Positions 1-8,400 of a stretch of DNA of 18,878 nucleotides are shown in pieces (the first letter of the stretch is position 1; every line of letters begins with the position of its first letter). A program made the translations under genes and the position numbers. The notes under the pieces were generated by a model. It saw only the letters and a program-made list of their open reading frames with translations. It was not told the origin of the DNA and searched no databases. The stretch comes from Christensenella sp. UBA1224. GTDB lineage: Bacteria; Bacillota; Clostridia; Christensenellales; Aristaeellaceae. The DNA lies in contig DBXA01000092.1 of assembly GCA_002309235.1 (NCBI GenBank), forward strand, positions 3,992 to 22,869. Reading direction: 5' to 3'.

Positions 1-876
1 AGCGCCTGCACCCAGCCCGGCGGTGTTACCAGGATCGATCAAAAGCTGTACGATGATACCGAAGCCGCAGTAGGCGGAAGCGAGCATGCGGCAAAGCTCG
101 GCGTTATGCTGGCATGGCGGTTTGCGCAGGAGTATGGCCGGGAAGCCTATACCCTCAACCCCACAAATGTGGATGAATACTGTGATTACGCGCGCCTGAC
201 AGGCATACGCGGCGTTTACCGCGTCTCCCATTCCCATGTACTGAACCAAAAAGCCGTAGCGGAGACGCATGCGAAAAGCATCGGCAAGCGCTACGAGGAC
301 TGCAGGTTCATCGTAGCTCATATCGATGGCGGCATCACCGTGAGCGCACATGACCACGGCCGTATGGTAGACGGGAATATGGGCGCAGATGGCGAAGGCG
401 CTTTCTCCCCCACCCGGATCGGTTATGTTCCGGTGCTTTCACTGCTCGATTACATCGAGGCCCATTCGATCGCCGATGTGCGGCGGATGTGTTCCCGTTC
501 CGGCGGTTTCGTAAGCCTTTTCGGCACTTCGGATTCCGATATCATCCATGCAATGGTCGACCGGGGCGATAAGAAGGCCGTTCTCGTTTGGAACACGATG
601 ATCTACCAGATCTGCAAAATGATCGGCGAGATGAGCACGGTACTGTGCGGCAAGGTGGATGCGATACTCCTGACGGGCGGCCTCATGCGCTTTGACGATA
701 TCATTGCCGGGATCCGGGAGCGCTGCGGTTGGATCGCCCCGATCCACATTTATCCCGGTGAAATGGAGCAGGAAGCACTGGCGTTTTCGGTACTGAAGGT
801 ACTGCGCGGTGAGTCTGCCGCCATGACCTACACAGGAAAGCCCGTATGGCAGGGCTTTGAGGGTGTTACATTCTGA
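1..876 (+). CDS. buk: Butyrate kinase, 3' part (5' end outside window)
   Basis: Frame 1 is open from the first base to the TGA at 874-876, giving 291 residues. The usual family length is about 355, so roughly 65 N-terminal residues are missing. Butyrate kinase, an ASKHA-fold cytoplasmic enzyme, interconverts butyryl phosphate + ADP and butyrate + ATP. Family signatures include NPTNVDE (positions 157-177), HVLNQKAVAE after it, DGEGAFSPTR (about 388-417), GGFVSLFGTSD (about 502-534), the Y-Q-I-C-K-M-I-G helix, ILLTGG near 667-684 and a C-terminal YPGEMEQEALA. The C-terminal GKPVW-GF ending resembles one clostridial Buk subgroup. The phosphate-binding motif, usually H-x-GGG-x-(S/T)-V, reads HIDGGITV here, with Asp replacing the first Gly. 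The gene lies 21 bases upstream of pta and probably shares its mRNA. A paralogous acyl kinase with related substrates (branched-chain or propionate) cannot be excluded. Confidence 0.93.
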   Translation, partial: SACTQPGGVTRIDQKLYDDTEAAVGGSEHAAKLGVMLAWRFAQEYGREAYTLNPTNVDEYCDYARLTGIRGVYRVSHSHVLNQKAVAETHAKSIGKRYEDCRFIVAHIDGGITVSAHDHGRMVDGNMGADGEGAFSPTRIGYVPVLSLLDYIEAHSIADVRRMCSRSGGFVSLFGTSDSDIIHAMVDRGDKKAVLVWNTMIYQICKMIGEMSTVLCGKVDAILLTGGLMRFDDIIAGIRERCGWIAPIHIYPGEMEQEALAFSVLKVLRGESAAMTYTGKPVWQGFEGVTF

Positions 877-897
877 CCGGACAAGGAGGACAACAAC

Positions 898-1893
898 ATG
901 ACCATGCTTGAACATGTATACGAAAAAGCCCGGCAGAGCATGAAGCGCATCGTACTGCCGGAGGGAAACGAACCCAGGACAGTGCAGGCCGCAGTCAAGG
1001 TTTTGTCGGAAGGCCTGGCAAAGCCTATCCTCTTAGGTGATCCCGATGAGATCCGGGCTTCCGCCCGGGATGCCGGCGCGGATCTGTCCGATATAGACAT
1101 CATCGATCCTGCTTCCTGCCCGAAGGCAAAAGAATATGCCGCTGCCCTGTACGAGCTCCGCAAAGCCAAAGGCCTTTCGAAAGAAGAGGCAGAGCGCCTT
1201 GCAGGGGATCCCATGTATTTCGGCATGCTGATGGTCAAGCTGGGCGACGCGGATGGTCTCGTTTCCGGCGCCGTTCACACGACGGGAGATATGCTGCGCC
1301 CCGCTCTGCAGATCATAAAGACGAAGCCGGGCATCAGTGTGGTCTCTTCAAGCTTCCTGATGAACTGCCCGAATAAGAGCCTGGGACAGGATGGGCTTCT
1401 GGTTTATGCCGATTGTGTCGTCATCCCCTGCCCCACAGCAGAAGAATTGGCTCAGATCGCCATATCCGCAGCAGAGACAGCACGCGTCCTTTGCGGCATA
1501 GAAGAGCCGCGCGTAGCCATGCTCTCCTTCTCCACAAAGGGCAGCGCGAAACATGAATTGGTGGATAAAGTTCGGCGCGCCGCAGAGATCGCCCATGAAA
1601 TGGCACCGGAGCTTTTGCTGGATGGCGAAATGCAGCTGGATGCTGCGCTGGTCCCGGAGGTCGGCCAGTCCAAAGCACCGGGAAGCCCCGTGGCAGGCCG
1701 CGCCAATGTGCTGATCTTCCCGGATCTGCAGGCCGGCAACATCGGCTATAAGCTGACGCAGCGCATAGGCGGCGCCGAGTGCTTTGCCGTTTTGCAGGGG
1801 CTTGCCAAGCCCTGCAATGACCTTTCCCGCGGATGCTCCGTGCAGGATATCGTCAATACCATCGCCCTGACAGCCGTCCAGGCCGGAGAGTAA
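898..1893 (+). CDS. pta: Phosphate acetyltransferase (phosphotransacetylase)
   Basis: The 331-residue protein has the length of the short, single-domain Pta enzymes of Bacillus and Methanosarcina. These cytoplasmic enzymes interconvert acetyl-CoA + Pi and acetyl phosphate + CoA. Matches include PEG at residues 21-23 with R27 following, LRPALQIIKTK (about 133-143), SFSTKGSAKHE (210-220), DGEMQLDAA (242-250), QAGNIGYKL (278-286) and the catalytic NDLSRGC (307-313) followed by the conserved Asp at 317. These motifs separate it from phosphate butyryltransferase, which lacks SFSTKGSAK and NDLSRGC. The start at 898 is set by AGGAGG at 884-889, eight bases away; a second ATG at 904 is less well spaced. 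Because it follows buk directly, its in vivo acyl substrate may be broader than acetyl; that is inference. A terminator lies about 150 bases downstream. Confidence 0.95.
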   Translation: MTMLEHVYEKARQSMKRIVLPEGNEPRTVQAAVKVLSEGLAKPILLGDPDEIRASARDAGADLSDIDIIDPASCPKAKEYAAALYELRKAKGLSKEEAERLAGDPMYFGMLMVKLGDADGLVSGAVHTTGDMLRPALQIIKTKPGISVVSSSFLMNCPNKSLGQDGLLVYADCVVIPCPTAEELAQIAISAAETARVLCGIEEPRVAMLSFSTKGSAKHELVDKVRRAAEIAHEMAPELLLDGEMQLDAALVPEVGQSKAPGSPVAGRANVLIFPDLQAGNIGYKLTQRIGGAECFAVLQGLAKPCNDLSRGCSVQDIVNTIALTAVQAGE

Positions 1894-2043
1894 CCCGAAA
1901 GCCCAAAAAGCAGTCGCAAACGCATTAAGTAATTTATTGGAGTACTGCCATATATTATGCCGATAACAACGGCTTGCCTTACTGCTGGGAAGAATAACCA
2001 TTTCCCCGGGTAAGTATTTCCGGTTCCCGGCAAAACATATTCC

Positions 2044-2084
2044 GGAGGAACCCAGGATACCAAACCAGGGCTCCTCCTTTTTTT
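2044..2084 (+). terminator. Rho-independent terminator downstream of buk-pta
   Basis: GGAGGA (2044-2049) pairs with TCCTCC (2072-2077). After one mismatch, CCC (2051-2053) pairs with GGG (2068-2070), and GG (2055-2056) pairs with CC (2065-2066). Seven T residues follow at 2078-2084. It ends + strand transcription about 150 bases after the pta stop, leaving a long 3' untranslated region. Confidence 0.85.
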
Positions 2085-2107
2085 ACGGAACAAAGAGAAA
2101 GTTCCGT
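2085..2107. repeat. Perfect 7-bp stem-loop next to the terminator
   Basis: ACGGAAC (2085-2091) and GTTCCGT (2101-2107) form a perfect inverted repeat around a 9-base purine-rich loop, directly after the T-run of the pta terminator. It has no T-tract of its own on either strand, so it is not a canonical second terminator. Its function is unknown. Confidence 0.55.
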
Positions 2108-2250
2108 GGCACAAAAAGCAACACCGCAACAATAGCGCCATTTTGTCTTATTTGTCTATGAAGCACCATGCCCATACCCGGATCATTTGAAAAGCATATA
2201 GGTCATCTTCAGCCTGCTCAAACACAAATCTTTGCATTTCTATACACCTT

Positions 2251-2300
2251 ACCCGGGTGATGTTTGCATCGCCGATGCACTGCTGTATTTACCAATACAG
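2251..2300. repeat. Cluster of three adjacent dyads
   Basis: Within 50 bases lie the palindrome ACCCGGGT (2251-2258), the hairpin TGCATC-gcc-GATGCA (2265-2279, last base of the arm at 2279), and the hairpin CTGTATT-tacc-AATACAG (2283-2300). Both hairpins are perfect. They are not followed by T-runs. They could be part of a structured RNA, a repeat element or a protein-binding site; the sequence alone does not decide. Confidence 0.45.
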
Positions 2301-2345
2301 GCACGGAATCTCAAGATGCGAAGCCACATCAAACTCCAGACAGAT

Positions 2346-2381
2346 AAAAAACGGAGAAGTTTAATGAAACAACTCCGTTTT
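2346..2381 (-). terminator. Rho-independent terminator of the giant repeat-protein gene
   Basis: Read on the - strand, ACGGAG pairs with CTCCGT (+ strand 2373-2378 and 2351-2356). An inner GTTT/AAAC pairing extends the stem, and a run of six T (+ strand A at 2346-2351) follows. It begins about 44 bases after the TAG stop at 2425-2427. The + strand also has a short T-run (2378-2381), so weak bidirectional activity is possible. Confidence 0.8.
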
Positions 2382-2424
2382 CCATTCCGCAATGATAGCT
2401 TCAATCTTGAAATAAAACAGATTA

Positions 2425-5400
2425 CTACTCAGAACATAGCACTATTATTCCATTCCCGGCCGCCCATTCCGCAGCATAGCTGGCCTCCGGTGCGTATATG
2501 ATCATATCAACCGATCCGCTGAACGCGTCAGGGCTGATATACTCCACGGAACCCGGGATCTCCACAAGCACAAGGCCGGGGATATCCGCGAAGGCGCGGG
2601 TTTCTATCCTCTGCGCATTCTCAGGAATGACTATGCGCTGTGCGGGAATACCGGCAAATGCTTCTTCCCCGATCTCGCGAAGAGACATGGGCAGGGTGAT
2701 GGTCGAAAGCTCCGCATAGACGGTAAATGCATGTTCCGCTTGTCTGTCGGAACCATCCTGCGCTTCCGCGGTAATGGTCACCTCTCCCTGGCCGACGGCT
2801 GTCACCAGACCATCCTGGTCCACCGTCGCTATGGAAGGATCACTGCTCGACCAGATCACACTTGGATCACTGGCGTCGGCAGGCTGCACTTCCGCGGTCA
2901 ATCTGCATGTCGCTATCACAGTGCCCTGGGCAAGCGCCGGGATGCCTCCGGTTATCGTAATCGAATCCACCAATACCACTGCTGTGATATGGCATACGGC
3001 GCTGACGCCGTTTCGGCCTGTGACTGTGATATCCGCTTCACCTCCGCTCACAGCTGTTACCAGCCCGTTCGCATCAACAGAGGCGATCGTCTCATCACTT
3101 GAAGTCCATACTACGGGTACATCCGTCGTGTCATATGGGGTCAGAATGGCAGAAAGCTGCGCCGTCTCTCCCACATGTATTGTCAGAGATGTCTGATTGA
3201 GTTCGATCTCCTCAAGAGGTACTGTCACAGTGACAGCGCATACCGCGCTTAATCCATTGCTCGTGTACGCCTTTACAACTGCATTACCGCTGCCCATAGC
3301 TGATAGCAGTCCGTTCTCATCGACGATCACTACGCTTTCGTCGCTTGAGTACCAGGTGATCTCCTTCCCTATCGTCGCTTCCTCCGGCGTCAGGGATGAC
3401 GTCAGCTGCAGCGTATCGTTGCGGACCATCAGCGCCTGCGTGCGGTTAAGCGTTATTCCCGTTACGCCGATCGCATCCGGATCCGCAAAGAAAATATTAT
3501 GCGCAAGGGCATAAGTATGTGCGCTGCTGCCGGATGTACCGGTGATCGTCAGCTTCGCGCTCTCATCGAAATAGGTCTCGTCTTCATTCAGTTCTGTGCA
3601 GGATGGGATATGCGCCTGCGCAAGGGCACTGCACCCGCCAAAGGCAAACCAGCCCAGGCTGTACAGCCAGTCTCCCGCATCGAAGGACTGCATGGCGGTA
3701 CAGCCGAAGAAGGCGTTCGCTCCTATCGTATTAACGTTCGAAGCTGTGAACCCTGTGAGAGCTGTACAGCCTCGGAAGGCTTTGTCTCCCACATAGGTCA
3801 CGCTGTCCGGCACAGTCAGTGTTTCAAGATAACTGTTTCCCGCAAAGGCTGCCTCCATGATCGCATTGGTATCATCCGGGATCGTATATTCAGTCGCCTG
3901 CAGGCCCTGCGGGTAGCACAGCAGCTGATCGTAGGCGCTGAAGAGCACACCATCCACGCTGCGCAGAGCGCTGTGATCATCATCAACCAGGATCCGCTGC
4001 AGCCTCGGTACACTGCCCAGATACGTATTCTCCCAGTTGGTAATGCCTCTTCCAAGCCGTATCGTCTTAAGCACCGCACAGCCATCGAACACGCTGCTGC
4101 CCATAGTGGTCACGCTGTCAGGCAATGTCACTGCACTCAGCAGCACGCAATCCGCAAAGGCCTTGTCGCCTATGCTCTGTACATTGCAAAGGTCGATGCT
4201 CCGCAGGTCAACACCCGCAAAGGCATTTTCACCGATCGCCGTGACAGGCAAGCCCTTCAGCGTATCGGGGATGGTCACCGCCGCATCCGTTCCGGTGTAT
4301 CCGGTGATCACGATATGGTCTCCCGCGATATCAAATGTGAAGTCTGTCGGTTCATCCGGGTCCTCTTCCCACGCGCCGTAGAGGGTGATATCCGCAGCGG
4401 GCATCACGTATTTTCCTGCGTCGTTCAGTTCAACTGGAACAGTATAGATTTCATCCGTATACCATCCGGCAAAGACGCTGCTGCCCCTTACCGGTACGGG
4501 CAGGGTAAACGCGATGCCGCTCGCGGCATGAACGGGTGTTACCGTCACGCCTTCCGTGATGAAGGAGACAGCGTACTCCAGTATATCTGTCGTGATCCCG
4601 TTGGCATCTGCCCAGGCTTCGGCAGCGCTGCCGGTATCACAGACGACTGTGCCCGTAAACCCTGCCATGGCCCCTTCCTCGATCTCCAGTATATGGCTGC
4701 CTATGGTCAAGAGCTGTACTGTAACATTATCCGCAAGGAAGCCTGCGCCTATGGCCAGCACCGGCTGACCATCGATAGTTTCCGGCAATGTCAATTGACT
4801 TGCCGTACCGGCATAGCCGGTGAGTTTGAGACCCGTCATATCTGTGCCGTCTACAGTCAGAGTAACGCTCTCGGTGCTGTACAGCGGTATACGGGAAGCA
4901 TACAGATTCAGTTCCTGGGCAGGCATGAGATCGGCATCCAGATTCCAAGGTGTTGTCATGCCACTGTTGGTATGCCACAGGCATATCAGGTTGCCCGCGC
5001 TGTCGCTGGCGTTCTTCAGTCTGTCGCTCAAAAGCATGCCCGCTTCATTGTAGATCGTGCGTTCCAGTGTACCATCTACATACAGGCGTACAGAGTACAG
5101 ATTATACTGCATCGTCACCGTGGAGCCATCCTTCATTGTAGTGGTAAACCAATCACGCAGCACACCCTGGCCAATGGGGCCGTATGCCACGATATTCGTC
5201 GCCCAGGGGATGGTCTCCTTAACGATTTTGCCTTCGCTCGTTATCGTATATTCGATGCTCTGCAAGCCGTAGGCCGTGAAGCTTTCCAAGGCATTGCAGC
5301 CCTTGAAGGCATTCTGCCGCAGTATTGCGCAGCTGTCCGGAAGAGTAACTTCCCGCAGAGATGTGCAGCCGCTGAATGCCTGCTCTCCTATCTCGGTAAG

Positions 5401-8400
5401 CACTGCGGAGAAGTTGACCAGGCGGAGATAGCGGTTATCCATTGCTGCACCGGGGCTGATCGATATTACAGTATCCGGCATGGTATAGCCGGGTGTGGTC
5501 ATGCAGGGCGGATAAGCTATCAGTATCGTGCATTCTTCATTGTACAATGCGCCTGCCGAGGAAGTCAGCCACGGGTTCGCGCGGCTAACGCTGATGTGTG
5601 CAATCTCGCTACCGCGGAAGGCATAGTTTGCCACACTGCGTACGGTATCCGGCAGGACTACCCTCTTCACGCCGCTTCCGGCAAAGGCATCCGCGGCAAT
5701 GGAGACCAGGGGCTGCCCGTTGATGCGCTTGGGCAGGCAGACCGTATCACTCTCGTTCTGCTTCAGGCGGTAGCTGACCAGCTCCAATCCATCCTCAACG
5801 ACCCTGTATCGACCGCCGTTGGATATGGGGCTCATCTTGCCGTAGATGATAAGATCGTCTAATCCGGCGGTAGTATACGCAAGCGGGTACTGCATTTCAG
5901 CATCCATGTACCAGCCTTCAAAAGCGTATCCGTTCACATCCGGGTCGGAAGGCACGGGCAGGATATCATGCCAGGGGGCGTACTCTTCAACGAACAGGTA
6001 GAAGCCTTTCTGAAGATCTGCCTGATAGGTTCCGGCCGCGGCCAGGTTGACGGCATAGGTGATACGGGTCATGGGAACAAAACCTGCATAGTACACCTTA
6101 CCCTCATCGGGCACGGTGATGGGTGACCAGGGCAGGGTCGCAGCCTCATCACAGTACCAGCCGGTAAACTCCATGTGTTCCATGACAGGATCGGTACCGG
6201 GCAGGGGCATCTCCTCGCCGGGCAGTTCTGTAAATCCTTCGTATTCCACCCATCCCCCGTTTCCATCCGGCATCATATAGGATATAGATACAGGCGCTAT
6301 GATCTTTGCGTACAGCGTCAGGTCCGCAGCGGGCATCTTATCCCTCTGCCAGGGGATAAGCAGCTCCGGATCCACATACCAGCCCGCAAAGCGCATCCCT
6401 TCAGCCACCGGCGGATCCTGAATTTCAACCAGGTCCGCATAGCACACATCGGCTTCCGAGAGGATCGTCCAATCATCCGGGAGCTGGGTCGTCTCACCTT
6501 CAAATCCGCGTGTCACCATCCGCTTGCCTTCACCAGACGCAATGCCGCGCGATTGCACAGCGGCAACAGCAGCGGCCACGACGAGCCTGTATGTAGGCAT
6601 GTTCTCAGGTGTGCCAACGAGGTAAATGATATCATTTCCTGCCGCAAAATCACTGATCGTCTGGTTGAACTTTCTTGTGTAAAGGATCAGATTGCTACCG
6701 CATTCTGTGATGTCGTTTAATCCATCAGGCAAGAGCAAATGCCTAAGGCCAGTCCACTGAGACAAGTTGCCATAGCTTATGCTGGTCAAAGAATCAGGCA
6801 GAATTACAGTAATCAGATTTGGGAATCCATAAGTATTGGGACCGGAAGTATTACCAAACGCATAAGAACCGATCGATGTGATACCTTCTCCAATATCCAA
6901 GGTCTTTAAGGCACTGTTCTGGCCGATGTAAAACAGATTATTTCCAGAAGTAGTCTCTGGAATAGCGCCGTTCGCACTGATTCCGCTGCCAACACGTAAA
7001 TAAGAAAGATCTGTACAGCCTTCCAGCATATGGCTGCCATATTCTGTCACACTGTCTGGAATATACAGGCTTTGCAGACTGCTGCAATTGCAGAAAGCAT
7101 AACTCCCTATGCGTGTCACACCATCTCCTAATGTAACAGATTTCAGGTTCTCACAACCGAAGAAAGCCCAATCACCTATGGTCCCTCCGGCAAGATATAC
7201 GGATTCCAGCGCCGTGCTGTTATAAAACGCATTGTTCGCCAGATTGACATTTCCGTTGAATCGCAAGCTCTTGATAGGCGCATCCTCGTCGAACGCATAT
7301 TTTCCTATACTATTCAGTGATTTAGGGAAAATGATGGTCGTCAAATTTGTAAACCCACCGGCATCATTGAACGCATTGTCACCGATTGATGTGATGCCTT
7401 CTCCAATCTCCAGAGTTTTTAAGGTGTTGTCTGTGCCAATGTGAAACAGCCATTTGTTGGCAGTATTAGCTGGAATAACGCCATCTATGCTGATCCCGCT
7501 GCCGATACGAAGGTAGGTAAGGTCAAAACAGCCTCTGATCATGCCATTTCCATATTCCGTCACGCTGTCCGGTATATACAGGCTTTGAAGCTTGCTGCAA
7601 TCATCAAATGCATAAACCCCTATGCTCGTCACACCTTCACAAAGTGTGACAGTCTTCAAATTGCTGCAGCCCGCGAAAGCAGCTTCACCTATAGTGCCTC
7701 CGGCAAGGTAAACGGATTCCAATGTGGTATTGTTCATAAACGCCTGGTCATTTATCTGTACATTGCCGTTGAACTGCACGCTCTTGATCGGCACATTCTC
7801 AAAGCACCGATGCCCAACACTTGTCAACGACTCAGGGAAAATGACCGTGTTCAGCTTTAAATAACCGCTGAAAATGCCTGCGCTGATCGATGTGATACCT
7901 TCTCCAATCTCCAGCGTCTCCAAGTTATTATTTTCACCTATATCAAGCACAGAATAAGAAATCGACCCATTCTCAAGGATCCCGCTGCCTATCCGAAGGT
8001 AGGTAAGACTAGTACACCCTTTGATCATGTTATCTCCGTATTGAATTACGCTATCAGGAATATACAGTCTTTGCAGACTGCTGCAACCATAAAAAGCATA
8101 AGACCCTATACTTGTCACATCTTGACCCAATGTAACTGAATTCAGATTCTCACAACCGAAGAAAGCCTTACTTCCTATGGTTCCGCCTGCAAGATACACA
8201 GATTCCAGCCCTGTGCTGTTATAGAAAGCATCGTTCGCCAGATCGACACTGCCGTTGAACTGCAATTCCTTGATTGGTGCATACTTAAACGCATATGCGC
8301 CGATACTATTCAGCGAATCAGGAAAGATGACACTCGTGAGGTTGGTGAACCCGCTCCCTTCATAAATACCTGTAGAATTGGTGAACGCATTGTCACCTAT

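Larger units (their letters stand above)
1894..2424. other. Gene-poor intergenic region between convergent pta and the giant repeat-protein gene
   Basis: No convincing protein gene lies in these 531 bases. They hold a + strand terminator (2044-2084), a 7-bp hairpin directly after it, a cluster of dyads at 2251-2300 and the - strand terminator of the giant gene (2346-2381). Two tiny ORFs were considered: 18 codons at 1957-2013 (+) with a poorly spaced GGAG, and 29 codons at 2148-2237 (-) with a weak AAGGTG upstream. Neither can be supported on its own. The density of short inverted repeats could mean a small non-autonomous repeat element or decayed sequence, but no terminal repeats or target duplication could be seen. 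Confidence 0.6.

Noticed and set aside
898..1893. Assignment as phosphate butyryltransferase because of the neighbouring buk
   Set aside because: The SFSTKGSAK, DGE-x-Q-x-DAA and NDLSRGC motifs are those of phosphate acetyltransferase, not Ptb.
1957..2013. An 18-codon + strand ORF after pta
   Set aside because: GGAG lies 14 bases away, the peptide has no recognisable features, and it overlaps the structured 3' untranslated region.
2232..2501. An 89-codon + strand open frame
   Set aside because: It runs through the giant gene's terminator and into its coding sequence, and lacks a ribosome binding site.
3499..5862. A 787-codon open frame on the + strand opposite the giant gene
   Set aside because: It is antisense to well-supported LRR/InlB/Big_2 coding sequence, shows no known domain, is rich in His, Arg and Cys as typical of shadow frames, and results from rare use of codons whose complement is a stop.
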